Source of the DNA: Bradyrhizobium sp. CB82
Lineage (GTDB): Bacteria > Pseudomonadota > Alphaproteobacteria > Rhizobiales > Xanthobacteraceae
Assembly (NCBI RefSeq): GCF_029714405.1
Contig: NZ_CP121650.1
Span: forward strand, 9,178,233-9,242,232
DNA length: 64,000 bases
Direction: 5' to 3'
Shown piece by piece: positions 17,981 to 26,932 of this stretch (the stretch's first letter is position 1; every line of letters starts with the position of its first letter). Both the position numbers and the translations under genes were made by a program. The notes beneath the pieces are model-generated. The model ran no database searches. It saw only the letters and a program-made list of their open reading frames with translations, and was not told the DNA's origin.

Positions 17981-19582
17981 TTAACGCGCCGGTCCGATCA
18001 CCACGCCTTCGTTGCCGCGCAGGTCCAGAACGCCTTCGAGTTCTTCGCGCTCGCGGTCGAGGAAAGTCGAGAGCAGGATCGCGCTGCCGAAGCGGATGGC
18101 GCTGGTGGTGACGGCGACGGGGTCGGGGCCGAGATTGAGCACCACAACCAGCGCGTCGTCGCCGGCCTGCCGGCGATAGATCAGGAGGTCGCCTTGCGCG
18201 GCGATCGGATGATAGTCGCCTGCGACCAGCGGCGGATGCGCCTTCCGCAAGGCGATCAGGCGCTTGTAGAGATTGAGGATCGAGAATTTGTCGGCTTCCA
18301 GATTGACCACGTTCTCATGAACATGGATATCCGGCAGCGGCAGCCACGGCGTGACCTCCGAGAAGCCGCCAAAATTCGAAGAATCCCATTGCATTGGGGT
18401 GCGGCAGCCGTCGCGGCCGACGCCGATTCCGGGCACGTTCTTCTCGAAGGGATCGCGGACGTCCTCGGGCGCGATCGCGACCTGGTGCATCCCGATCTCG
18501 TCGCCGTAATACAGCGTCGGCGTGCCGCGCAGTGTCAGCAGCAGCATGGCGGCCACCCGCGCCTGCTCCGGCCCGACGCGGCTCGCGACCCGCGGCCGAT
18601 CGTGATTGCCGAGCACCCAGTTCGGCCAGGCGCCCTTCGGCAGCGCCTTCTCATAGTCCTCGATGATCTTCTCGATCGAGCGCGCGCTCCAGAAGGTCGA
18701 GAGCAGCGCAAAGTTGAATGGCATCTGCGCGCCGGCGAGATCGTTGCCGTAATACGCCATCAGGCGATGCAGCGGAAGATAGATCTCGCCGATCAGCACG
18801 CGCGCGCGATACGCATCGGTGACGCGCCGCATCTCGGCGATGACGTCATGCACCTCCGGCTGATCGGTCGAGTATTGCGTGAGGATCTTTTCGTTCGGTG
18901 GCCGCCCCTCGACGTAATGCGGGTTCGGCGGGTTGTCGCGAAATTCCGCGTCCTTGATCAGGTGCCAGATGACGTCGACGCGGAAGCCGTCGACGCCCTT
19001 CGCCAGCCAGAACCGCATCACGTCGTACATGGCCTCGCGGACTTCGGGATTGCGCCAGTTGAGGTCCGGCTGCCGGGCGAGGAAGGCGTGGTAGTAATAT
19101 TGACCGGTCGCTTCGTCATACGCCCACGCACTGCCGCCGAACTCGGACAGCCAGTTGTTCGGCGGGCCGCCGTCGGGCCGGCCATGGCGCCAGATGTACC
19201 AGTCGCGCTTCGGGTTGTCGCGCGAGGAGCGGCTGGCGATGAACCAGGGATGCTGGTCGGAGGTGTGGTTCGGCACGAGATCGAGGATCAGCTTCAACCC
19301 GCTCTCATGGGTGGCCTGCAACAGCGCATCGAAATCCTCCATGGTGCCGAACAGGGGATCGATGCCGGTGTAATCGGAGATGTCGTAGCCGAAATCGGCC
19401 ATCGGCGAGCGGAAGACCGGCGACAGCCAGATGGCGTCGATGCCGAGCGATTTCACGTAAGAGAGGCGCCGGAGGATGCCGGCGAGATCGCCGACCCCGT
19501 CGCCGTCGGTGTCCAGAAACGAGCGCGGGTAGATCTGATAGAAGATGCCGTCGCGCCACCAGTTCTCGTCGTTCTCTGCCAT
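17981..19582 (-). CDS. GH13 alpha-glucosidase (oligo-1,6-glucosidase type)
   Basis: A 533-residue GH13 enzyme with the opening WWRDGIFYQIYPRSFLDTDGDGVGDLAGI typical of alpha-glucosidases. Catalytic residues: Asp203 (GFRVDVIWH), Glu266 (LIGEIY) and Asp328 (GNHDRPR). The motif GIDPLFGT and the C-terminal beta domain (LVVVLNLGPDPVAV) are complete. It most likely cleaves alpha-glucosyl sugars such as sucrose, maltose or isomaltose in the cytoplasm; no signal peptide is seen. The start at MAENDENWW is chosen by family length; upstream in-frame codons are unconserved. Confidence 0.9.
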   Translation of the reverse strand: MAENDENWWRDGIFYQIYPRSFLDTDGDGVGDLAGILRRLSYVKSLGIDAIWLSPVFRSPMADFGYDISDYTGIDPLFGTMEDFDALLQATHESGLKLILDLVPNHTSDQHPWFIASRSSRDNPKRDWYIWRHGRPDGGPPNNWLSEFGGSAWAYDEATGQYYYHAFLARQPDLNWRNPEVREAMYDVMRFWLAKGVDGFRVDVIWHLIKDAEFRDNPPNPHYVEGRPPNEKILTQYSTDQPEVHDVIAEMRRVTDAYRARVLIGEIYLPLHRLMAYYGNDLAGAQMPFNFALLSTFWSARSIEKIIEDYEKALPKGAWPNWVLGNHDRPRVASRVGPEQARVAAMLLLTLRGTPTLYYGDEIGMHQVAIAPEDVRDPFEKNVPGIGVGRDGCRTPMQWDSSNFGGFSEVTPWLPLPDIHVHENVVNLEADKFSILNLYKRLIALRKAHPPLVAGDYHPIAAQGDLLIYRRQAGDDALVVVLNLGPDPVAVTTSAIRFGSAILLSTFLDREREELEGVLDLRGNEGVVIGPAR

Positions 19583-19754
19583 GCCGGAATCGCCACCCTG
19601 AAATCTGCTCGCGCCAAGCAACGCGCCGGCATCGCCTAAGGTTCAGACCAGCAGGCCTTTGAGACGTCCGTGTGACCGCGCAAGCGCTTGTTCCAGCGCC
19701 CAAGGAAACGAATCTTTTGCTTGGCGGGCCGCCAAAAATCGGCATTGTGAGGCC

Positions 19755-20429
19755 ATGACCGAGCAAACCGAACAATCCCAAGCGGCGAAAGCGGGCGCGA
19801 TCATCGTACCCGTGACGCTGTTCGAGCAGAACTGCACCATCATCTGGGACGAGCCCAGCAAGAAGGCGGTGGTGATCGATCCCGGCGGGGACGTTCCAAA
19901 AATTTTGGACGCGATCGGCCAGACCGGCGTGACCGTGGAGAAGATCTGGCTGACGCACGGCCATATCGACCACGTCGGCGGCGCCGCCGACCTGCGCGAC
20001 GCGCTGAAGGTGCCGATCGAAGGGCCGCACGTCGCCGACAAGTTCCTGCTCGACAATGTCGTCGAGAGCGGCGCGCGCTTCGGCATGACCGGCGTGCGCA
20101 ATTTCGCGCCGGACCGCTGGCTGGAGGAAGGTGACACCGTCTCGATCGGCGATCTCTCCTTCGACATCCTGCACTGCCCCGGCCACTCGCCCGGCAGCGT
20201 CGTGTTCTTCAACAAGGAGCTGCGCTTTGCCCATGTCGGCGACGTCCTGTTCGCAGGTTCGGTCGGCCGCACCGACCTGCCCGGCGGCAGCCACGCAACG
20301 CTGATCACCTCGATCAAGACGAAGCTCCTGCCGCTCGGCGACGACGTCGGCTTCATCTGCGGCCATGGCGCGGGCTCGCGCATCGGCCATGAGCGGATGA
20401 CCAATCCGTTCATCACCGGCGAGCTGTAA
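19755..20429 (+). CDS. MBL-fold metallo-hydrolase (glyoxalase II-like)
   Basis: A 224-residue metallo-beta-lactamase-fold protein. The metal ligands are seen in THGHIDHVGGA, CPGHSPGSVVF and VGDVLFAGSVGRTDLPGG, and a late His in CGHGAG. This set matches the short YcbL/GloC group of type II glyoxalases, which hydrolyse S-lactoylglutathione or similar thioesters. An in-frame start 96 bases earlier exists, but MTEQTEQSQ fits the family size. Confidence 0.88.
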   Translation: MTEQTEQSQAAKAGAIIVPVTLFEQNCTIIWDEPSKKAVVIDPGGDVPKILDAIGQTGVTVEKIWLTHGHIDHVGGAADLRDALKVPIEGPHVADKFLLDNVVESGARFGMTGVRNFAPDRWLEEGDTVSIGDLSFDILHCPGHSPGSVVFFNKELRFAHVGDVLFAGSVGRTDLPGGSHATLITSIKTKLLPLGDDVGFICGHGAGSRIGHERMTNPFITGEL

Positions 20430-20434
20430 CGCCA

Positions 20435-20605
20435 TTACTCGGCGGCGTCCGCCAACGCCGCCGGATCGCTCAAATGCTTCTCGCTCCAATCATGGACCGC
20501 TGATATCACGGGCACGAAGCTCATGCCCTTGAAGACGCTGCAATCGCGCGACGTCTTCAAGCACTCTACCGAGATGACACGAAAGGTCGCCGGCGGCGAG
20601 GTCAC
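20435..20605 (-). CDS. Possible small protein, 56 residues, unrecognised
   Basis: An open frame on the minus strand from a GTG (VTSPPATFRVISVECLKT...) to TAA, ending SDPAALADAAE. It fills the gap between two annotated genes, has GC-rich third positions like its neighbours, and includes two cysteines (VECLKTSRDCSVF). The tail VPVISAVHDWSEKHL resembles the last helix of HxlR-type regulators, so it could also be the end of a decayed regulator. No ribosome binding site is clear. Coding status is uncertain. Confidence 0.35.
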   Translation of the reverse strand: MTSPPATFRVISVECLKTSRDCSVFKGMSFVPVISAVHDWSEKHLSDPAALADAAE

Positions 20606-20702
20606 GGTGACGCCGATCGAGCTGATCGACGCTACTTCACCTCTCCCATAGGGCGAGGTGAAACCGCGCAGCCGGCTGCACTCGATCTCGTCGTGCTCTT
20701 GA

Positions 20703-21896
20703 TTACTTCATCAGCCCCGCCGCCGTCAGGGCGCGTGTGATGACGGCGCTGATGTCGAGGCCACGCTTGGCCTTCTTGCTGGGCTTGGCGCTGGACTTGC
20801 CGTTGGGCTTGGCCTTGAGCTTGGCGTTCGGTTGCGGCTCGGCGACGGCGGCACGGATCGACCTTGCAAGATGCGGCGCGGGCGACAGCGCCGGCTTCGC
20901 CGGCGCGAGGCTGCGGATCCAGTCGGTCAGGCCGAAGAACTTTGCGATGTGGTACGACGACGAGATGCCGGCCTCGATCAGGAAGGCGCCTTCCATGCCG
21001 TAGCGGTGATCGTTGTCGGCGACGCCGAGCGGCGTGCCGTGCGCCATATCGGTGATGGCGAAGGATTCGACGATGGTCTCGCCGTCCGCATTCCACCAGG
21101 CCTGGCGCGGATAGCCGTCGACGACGGTCTCCGCCATCGGCGTCAGCGGCAGGCCATGCAGGTCGAGCCACTGCTTGACGATCTCATCGGCATTGCCGGG
21201 ATTGACGGTGCGATCGGCGCTGCCGTGCCAGACCGAAATCTTCGGCCAGGGACCGCGATGGTCGGACGCCTTGCGCACGAGATCGCCGAGCTCGCGCGCG
21301 GGACGCTCGGGCGAATGAAACATGCCGTCGAGCGCCTGGCGCAGATTCGACGCCACGCCGTAGGGCAGTCCCGCGATGACCGCGCCGGCTGCAAAAACTT
21401 CCGGATAGGTCGCGAGCATCACCGAGGTCATGCCGCCCCCGGCGGAGAGACCGGTGATGAAGATGCGGCGCGCATCGATGCCGTGCGTCGTGACCATGTG
21501 CGCGATCATCTCGCGGATCGAGCACGGCTCGCCGCTGTCACGTGCAGTATCTTCCGGACTGAACCAGTTGAAGCAGGTGTTGGCGTTGTTGGCGCGCTGC
21601 TGCTCCGGCATCAACAGCGCGAAGCCGTAGTGCTTTGCAAGCGTCGACCATCCGGCACCGAGATCGTAGGCCGCCGCGGTCTGTCCGCAGCCATGCAGCA
21701 CGACGACGAGCGCGCGCGGCTGCTGCAATTGCGCCGGCACGAACGCGAACATGCGCAGGTTTCCGGGATTGGAGCCGAATCCGGCGACTTCCGCGAGTGG
21801 GCTGAGCTCGCCCGCGCCGCGTGCCGTTTCGGCAAGGTGCAGAGCATTCAGCTTTGGCAGACGTCTTAAGAGATCGACATTCCTGGTTAACGACAC
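20703..21896 (-). CDS. PHB depolymerase-family esterase (LpqC type)
   Basis: A 397-residue alpha/beta hydrolase of the PHB depolymerase esterase family. The lipase box GLSAGGG holds the nucleophile serine; an oxyanion segment VVVLHGCGQTA and a late DMAHGTPLG with the likely catalytic histidine are seen. There is no obvious signal peptide; the last 70 residues form a Lys/Ala/Pro-rich tail (KLKAKPNGKSSAKPSKKAK). The start is GTG with CAGGAG 7 bases upstream. The natural substrate (PHB, feruloyl or acetyl esters) cannot be told apart here. Confidence 0.88.
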   Translation of the reverse strand: MSLTRNVDLLRRLPKLNALHLAETARGAGELSPLAEVAGFGSNPGNLRMFAFVPAQLQQPRALVVVLHGCGQTAAAYDLGAGWSTLAKHYGFALLMPEQQRANNANTCFNWFSPEDTARDSGEPCSIREMIAHMVTTHGIDARRIFITGLSAGGGMTSVMLATYPEVFAAGAVIAGLPYGVASNLRQALDGMFHSPERPARELGDLVRKASDHRGPWPKISVWHGSADRTVNPGNADEIVKQWLDLHGLPLTPMAETVVDGYPRQAWWNADGETIVESFAITDMAHGTPLGVADNDHRYGMEGAFLIEAGISSSYHIAKFFGLTDWIRSLAPAKPALSPAPHLARSIRAAVAEPQPNAKLKAKPNGKSSAKPSKKAKRGLDISAVITRALTAAGLMK

Positions 21897-22018
21897 CGAC
21901 AGCTCCTGATGGGGCGACTTCCAACTTCACCCCAAAGCAAATAGTTGCTGCGGCGCAAAATAAAAAGTGTGTGTGCCGTTCGGTCACCCGGGAATCCACC
22001 GGGATTCCCCGAAATGCC

Positions 22019-23431
22019 TCAACTTCGAGCATGTGCACGACGCATCCATGTCAGAAATGAGACGCAGATCATGATTAACGTCGCAAACGAGGCGAGTGCG
22101 ACGAAGAACGCTGCACGTGTTGAGTGCATGGATTCGACCGCGAAATAGAGAGCGCCGATGGCGGCGACACCGGCTGCATTGCCGATCTGTATGGTCGTGC
22201 CGTACATGCCGGATGCGGAGCCAGCTGCGACAGGCTTCACCGTCGAGAGCACCGCGCCCGAGAGCGGCGCCATCACGAGGCCCTGGCCGTAGCCGAAGAT
22301 GATCATGCTGAGCGCGAGCGAAATCGGCGCCGGCGCATCGGCGGAGAAGGCAAGGAGCGCCAGCGCGGCAAGGCCCGCGATCTGAAGCGCGCAGCCCTCG
22401 ATCAGCACCTTGGTGCCGCGATGCCGCGCCCGCGCGCCGCTGTGGCGTGACGCCACCACGAAGGCGAGCGCAAGCGGAATGAAGGCGCTGCCGGCCGCGA
22501 GCGGCGGGATCTTCAACCCCTTTTGCATGAACAGCGTCATGATCAGGTAGAAGGACAGATTGGCGAGAAAGAAAAACAACGCCGCGCCAAGTCCGCGCAG
22601 GAAAGCGGCATCCGACAACAGCGCAAGATCGATCAGCGGCATGCCGCCGCGCCGCGCCACCGCGTGCTCGAGGCGCAGGAAGGCCGCGAGTACAGCGACG
22701 CCGATGGCCATCACGCCCCACAGCCACGGAGCCCAGCCGGCATCATGGCCGAACAGCAGCGGCCCGATCAGGCACAACAGGCCCGCGAACAGGACAAAAC
22801 TGCCGGCGACATCGAGCCGCGTACCGGCGCGTCGCGGCACCCGTGGCATGATGCGCATCGCGGCGGCGACGATGACGAGGCCGAACGGCACGTTGACGAA
22901 GAACACCGCGCGCCAGCCGGCGTGGGCGAGATCGATCGTCACGAGCAGGCCGCCGAGCAGGAAGCCGGCTGCACCGGCCAGTCCCAGCACGATGCCGTAG
23001 ATGGCGAAGGCGCGGCTGCGCGACTCGTCGGTGAACAGCAGATGCAGCGTCGCCAATACTTGCGGCACCATCAGCGCCGCGGTTGCGCCTTGCGCGAGCC
23101 GCGCGGTGATCAGCTCGAAGCCTGATTGCGCGAGTCCGCACCACAGCGACGTCAGCGTGAAACCGGCGACACCGGCCAGGAAGACGTTCTTCGTGCCATG
23201 GATGTCGCCGAGCCGGCCGCCCGTGACCACCAGCGTCGCATAGGCGATCAGGTAGATCGCAATGACGGATTCGATCTGCGTCGGTGTCGCATGCAGATCG
23301 ACCGCGATGGTGGGAATGGCGACGTTGACCACGAAGGCATCGACGCCGAACATGAACTGCGCGGCCACCACGATCGCCAGCACCCACCAGCGGCGGGTTG
23401 AATCCAGCTGTTTTGCGACGATCTGATGCAT
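22019..23431 (-). CDS. MFS transporter, DHA2-type drug:proton antiporter
   Basis: A 470-residue inner-membrane protein with about 14 hydrophobic segments, as in the DHA2 family. The first helix contains FGVDAFVVNVAIPTIAVDL (motif D1-like), and GGRLGDIHGTKNVFL is motif A. The predicted role is efflux of toxic compounds. AGAGG lies 10 bases before the ATG. It stands alone, with no fused or adjacent TetR/MarR regulator. Confidence 0.9.
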   Translation of the reverse strand: MHQIVAKQLDSTRRWWVLAIVVAAQFMFGVDAFVVNVAIPTIAVDLHATPTQIESVIAIYLIAYATLVVTGGRLGDIHGTKNVFLAGVAGFTLTSLWCGLAQSGFELITARLAQGATAALMVPQVLATLHLLFTDESRSRAFAIYGIVLGLAGAAGFLLGGLLVTIDLAHAGWRAVFFVNVPFGLVIVAAAMRIMPRVPRRAGTRLDVAGSFVLFAGLLCLIGPLLFGHDAGWAPWLWGVMAIGVAVLAAFLRLEHAVARRGGMPLIDLALLSDAAFLRGLGAALFFFLANLSFYLIMTLFMQKGLKIPPLAAGSAFIPLALAFVVASRHSGARARHRGTKVLIEGCALQIAGLAALALLAFSADAPAPISLALSMIIFGYGQGLVMAPLSGAVLSTVKPVAAGSASGMYGTTIQIGNAAGVAAIGALYFAVESMHSTRAAFFVALASFATLIMICVSFLTWMRRAHARS

Positions 23432-23510
23432 TTGGCGCGGACCTCTTTCGAACTCGGTCTGGATGGTTTCAGATCGGATGCGCCGCCGCGATTACCTCAG
23501 AGGTAGGATT

Positions 23511-23654
23511 GCCTCGCCCCGCTTGCGGGGAGAGGCCGGATCGCATCGCAAGATGCGATCCGGGTGAGGGGGAGTTTCCGCGAGTCCGTCTAGCACCGTG
23601 ATGGCGGAGAAAGCCCCTCACCCCTCCCTCTCCCCGTAAGGACGGGGAGAGGGA
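23511..23654. repeat. Intergenic repeat, CCTCTCCCC family, tandem of hairpins
   Basis: CGCCCCGCTTGCGGGG, GGATCGCATCGCAAGATGCGATCC and CTCCCTCTCCCCGTAAGGACGGGGAGAGGGAG are three successive stems. Related CTCTCCC/GCTTGCGGG stems are at 5985-6011, 20638-20660, 29880-30033, 36561-36664 and 60895-60912. This is a short dispersed palindrome family (REP-like). Confidence 0.65.
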
Positions 23655-23769
23655 GACGAGAGACACATGGCTTCATTCCGCCGCGCGGGAGACGGCGCGA
23701 TTGCCTTCGCAAGCGCGAGCACTTAGCCTCGCTGCCTCAACGAACAGAAAATTCAGCGGAGAGAACGCC

Positions 23770-25011
23770 ATGGCGCGCCTGAAGTTCGGGGCCTTCCTTG
23801 CCCCGCATCACCCGATCGGGGAGCATCCGACGCTCCAGTTCCGGCGCGATCTCGACCTGGTCGAGCAGCTCGATGCGCTCGGCTATGACGAGTTCTGGTG
23901 CGGCGAACATCATTCCTCCGGCTGGGAGATGATTGCCTCGCCGGAGATGTTCCTGGCAGCAGCCGGTGAGCGCACCAAGCGCATCAGGCTCGGCACCGGC
24001 GTCGTCTCGCTGCCCTATCACCATCCCTTCAACGTGGCGCAGCGCATGGTGCAGCTCGACCACATGACCGGCGGACGCGCGATCTTCGGCTCCGGCCCCG
24101 GCGCGCTCGCCTCGGACGCGCATACGCTCGGCATCGATCCGATGACGCAGCGCGACCGCCAGGACGAGGCGATCGCCATCATCCGCCGCCTCTTCAATGG
24201 CGAGCGCGTCACCGCCAAAAGCGACTGGTTCACCATGAACGACGCCGCGCTCCAGCTCCTGCCGCTCCAGGAGGAGATGCCGTTCGTGGTGGCCTCGCAG
24301 ATCTCGCCGTCCGGCATGACGCTCGCCGGCAAATACGGCATCGGCATCATCTCGCTGGGCTCGATGACGACGCAGGGCCTGATGTCGCTACGGCAACAAT
24401 GGGAATTCGCCGAGGATGCCGCCAGGAAGCACGGCACCAAGGTCAGCCGCGCCGACTGGCGGGTGCTGCTGACCTGGCACATCGCCGAGACCCGAGAGCA
24501 GGCGCGCCGCGAGGCGGGAGCCGGACTGATGCGCTGGCACAACGAATATAATGTCGGCACGCTGCAGCGGCCGGGCCTGACCGCGTTCGCCTCGCCCGAC
24601 GAGGCCGTGGACAAGACCGCCTTCGTCGACGGCGCGGCCTCGACCATCGGCACACCCGACGATCTCGTCAGATCCATCAAGAACGTGATGGAGGTGTCCG
24701 GCGGCATCGGCGCCATCATCGGCTTCGTGCACGACTGGGCCAATCCGGAAGCCACGCGCCGGAGCTGGGACATGGTCGCGCGCTATGTTGTGCCCGAGAT
24801 CAACGGCTATATCGACGGACTTCGCAGGTCGCAAAAATTCGTGATCGAGAACCGCGCGGTCTTCGAGCGCGCGGGACAGGCGGTGATGGCCAAGATCATG
24901 GAGAACGAAAAGGCCGCCGAGGCCCTGAAGCAGACCGGCCCCGGCCGCGTCGCGATACCCGCCGTCAACGCGCCGGATTTGCAGAAGGAGGCGGCGAAGC
25001 GGCAGGCCTGA
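23770..25011 (+). CDS. LLM class flavin-dependent oxidoreductase
   Basis: A 413-residue luciferase-like monooxygenase. It opens with LKFGAFLAPHHPIGEHPTLQFRRDLDLVEQLDALGYDEFWCGEHHSSGWE, the standard beta-1/alpha-1 of the family, and keeps GTGVVSLPYHHPFNVAQRMVQLDHMTGGRAIFGSGPG. It should use reduced flavin and oxygen. GGAGAG precedes the ATG; an upstream in-frame ATG at 23701 adds only unconserved residues. It is followed after about 130 bases by a P450, so the two may serve one oxidative pathway. Confidence 0.9.
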   Translation: MARLKFGAFLAPHHPIGEHPTLQFRRDLDLVEQLDALGYDEFWCGEHHSSGWEMIASPEMFLAAAGERTKRIRLGTGVVSLPYHHPFNVAQRMVQLDHMTGGRAIFGSGPGALASDAHTLGIDPMTQRDRQDEAIAIIRRLFNGERVTAKSDWFTMNDAALQLLPLQEEMPFVVASQISPSGMTLAGKYGIGIISLGSMTTQGLMSLRQQWEFAEDAARKHGTKVSRADWRVLLTWHIAETREQARREAGAGLMRWHNEYNVGTLQRPGLTAFASPDEAVDKTAFVDGAASTIGTPDDLVRSIKNVMEVSGGIGAIIGFVHDWANPEATRRSWDMVARYVVPEINGYIDGLRRSQKFVIENRAVFERAGQAVMAKIMENEKAAEALKQTGPGRVAIPAVNAPDLQKEAAKRQA

Positions 25012-25137
25012 GGCCTGCGTCCGGCATCTGCTTGCGAGTGCCGTCGCATCATTTCCGCTCCAACTGTGCTATGCTGTCGACATCGGCCGGGCGCGTGGTC
25101 GCGTGACCCCGTTCGTTCAATAACCGGAGCCAACGCC

Positions 25138-26508
25138 ATGTCGATGCAGAGTGTGGCCTCGCCTGCCATCAGCTGGACCGCGCCCAGGCGCAACGAGCTC
25201 AAGCATATCCCCGGTGACGAGGGCTGGCCGATCATCGGCAAGACGTTCCAGGTGCTGGCCGACCCCAAGGGCCATGTCGAAGAAAACGGGGCGAAATATG
25301 GTCCCGTCTATCGCACCCACATTTTTGGCGAGACCAATATCGTGCTGCTCGGGCCGGAGGCGAACGAGCTCGTGCTGTTCGACCAGCACAAGCTGTTCTC
25401 CTCGACCCATGGCTGGAACAAGGTGCTCGGCCTGTTGTTTCCGCGCGGCCTGATGCTGCTCGATTTCGACGAGCACCGGCTGCACCGCAAGGCGCTGTCG
25501 GTCGCCTTCAAGTCCGGGCCGATGAAGTCCTATCTCACCGATCTCGACCGGGGCATCTCGGCGCGAGTCGCGCAGTGGAAGGCCAAGCGAGGGGTGATGC
25601 AGCTTTATCCTGCCATGAAGCAGCTCACGCTCGATCTCGCTGCGACGTCGTTCCTCGGCGCCGACATCGGGCCGGAGGTCGACGAGATCAACCGCGCATT
25701 CGTCGACATGGTGGCCGCCGCCGTCACCCCGATCCGCCGTCCCCTGCCGGGCACGCAGATGGCGCGCGGCGTCAATGGGCGCAAGCGCATCGTCGCCTAT
25801 TTCAGGGAGCAGATTCCGCTGCGCCGCGCGAAACAGGGCGGCGAGGACCTGTTCTCGCAGCTCTGCCACGCCACCCATGAGGACGGCGCGCTGCTCTCCG
25901 AGCAGGACATCATCGACCACATGAGCTTTTTGATGATGGCCGCGCATGACACGCTGACCTCGTCGCTGACGTCCTTCATCGGCGAGCTCGCGGCCCATCC
26001 GGACTGGCAAAGCAGGCTGCGCGACGAGGCGCTCAAGCTGTCGACCGACGCGCCGACGAGCTTTGACGCCCTCGAAAAGATGCCGCTATCGGAGATGGCG
26101 TTCAAGGAGGCGCTGCGGATCAAGCCGCCGGTGCCGTCCATGCCGCGCCGCGCGATGCGCGACTTCACGTTCAAGGGGTTTACGATTCCGGCCGGCACGG
26201 CGGTCGGCGTCAATCCGCTCTACACCCATCACATGAAGGACATCTGGCCGGAGCCGGATCATTTCGATCCCATGCGCTTCACCGAAGAGGCGCAGCGCAA
26301 CCGCCACCGCTTCGCCTGGATACCCTTTGGCGGTGGCGCGCATATGTGCCTTGGCCTGCACTTCGCCTACATGCAGGCGAAATGCTTTGCGCGGCACTTT
26401 TTGCAGAATCTCGAGGTGTCGCTCGAGCCCGGCTACAAGCCGGACTGGCAGATGTGGCCGATCCCGAAGCCGCGCGACGGACTGCGCGTGGTGGTGAAGG
26501 CGGTGTGA
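25138..26508 (+). CDS. Cytochrome P450
   Basis: A 456-residue P450. The heme ligand is Cys404 in FGGGAHMCLGLHFA; the I-helix oxygen site is MMAAHDTLTSS (with His-Asp rather than the common Gly-x-Glu/Asp-Thr), and the ExxR motif is in FKEALRIKP. No membrane anchor is visible, so it is a soluble bacterial enzyme fed by a separate ferredoxin. The preceding gene is a flavin monooxygenase-like protein and an SDR remnant follows, suggesting a former degradative or terpenoid/steroid-modifying group. Two Met codons at the start (25138, 25144) are both possible. Confidence 0.92.
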   Translation: MSMQSVASPAISWTAPRRNELKHIPGDEGWPIIGKTFQVLADPKGHVEENGAKYGPVYRTHIFGETNIVLLGPEANELVLFDQHKLFSSTHGWNKVLGLLFPRGLMLLDFDEHRLHRKALSVAFKSGPMKSYLTDLDRGISARVAQWKAKRGVMQLYPAMKQLTLDLAATSFLGADIGPEVDEINRAFVDMVAAAVTPIRRPLPGTQMARGVNGRKRIVAYFREQIPLRRAKQGGEDLFSQLCHATHEDGALLSEQDIIDHMSFLMMAAHDTLTSSLTSFIGELAAHPDWQSRLRDEALKLSTDAPTSFDALEKMPLSEMAFKEALRIKPPVPSMPRRAMRDFTFKGFTIPAGTAVGVNPLYTHHMKDIWPEPDHFDPMRFTEEAQRNRHRFAWIPFGGGAHMCLGLHFAYMQAKCFARHFLQNLEVSLEPGYKPDWQMWPIPKPRDGLRVVVKAV

Positions 26509-26518
26509 GCGCCACATC

Positions 26519-26606
26519 CCGTCATTGCGAGCGCAGCGAAGCAATCCAGGCTCTTGCCGCGGAGACAGTCTGGATTGCTTCGTCGCTTCGCTCCTCGCAA
26601 TGACGG
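26519..26606. repeat. Intergenic palindrome, CGTCATTGCGAGCGCAGCGAAG family
   Basis: The left end CCGTCATTGCGAGCGCAGCG is the inverse of the right end CGCTTCGCTCCTCGCAATGACGG, giving a near-perfect 35-base stem around AAGCAATCCAG...CTGGATTGCTT. This is a well-spread repeat in Bradyrhizobium genomes. It directly abuts the broken end of the SDR remnant. Confidence 0.75.
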
Positions 26607-26619
26607 AGAATGCGGAAGC

Positions 26620-26754
26620 CCCTTACCCGCCTCGCCTTCCGGTATATGCCGCCCCGCGATCACAATTTTGGCACCTTCGGCAACGAAGACTTCCGCTGTC
26701 CGCAAACCGATTCCGCTCTCTGATCACCGCAACCTTGCCGTCCAGCCTGCCCAT
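26620..26754 (-). pseudogene. Remnant of a short-chain dehydrogenase/reductase (N-terminus only)
   Basis: The minus strand begins MGRLDGKVAVI, as in SDR proteins, then loses the frame where TGGxxGIG should be coded; in the shifted frame SGIGLRTAEVFVAEGAKIVIAGR resumes, so about 8 bases are missing within the NAD(P)-binding loop. The similarity stops after about 45 codons, next to the palindromic repeat at 26519-26606. It is a frameshifted, truncated gene. It follows a P450 on the opposite strand. Confidence 0.65.
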
Positions 26755-26932
26755 GGGATGTTCCTGTTTTCGAATGATTTAAGGCCAACCGGCCGGCATC
26801 GCGCGGCGCCGTCGTTCCAACGGCCAAAATTCCCGCCTGCCAATGCCGAGGCAAGCTATGCTTGCGCAGGCGGCCCGCGCATCGCTTTCATTTGCAGCCG
26901 GCCTTTCGAGTTGCTTTGCGGTTGAACGGCAG

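Noticed and set aside
20523..20651. 42-codon plus-strand frame MPLKTLQSRDVF...
   Set aside because: It is antisense to the more protein-like minus-strand frame, runs into a CCTCTCCC repeat and has no ribosome binding site.
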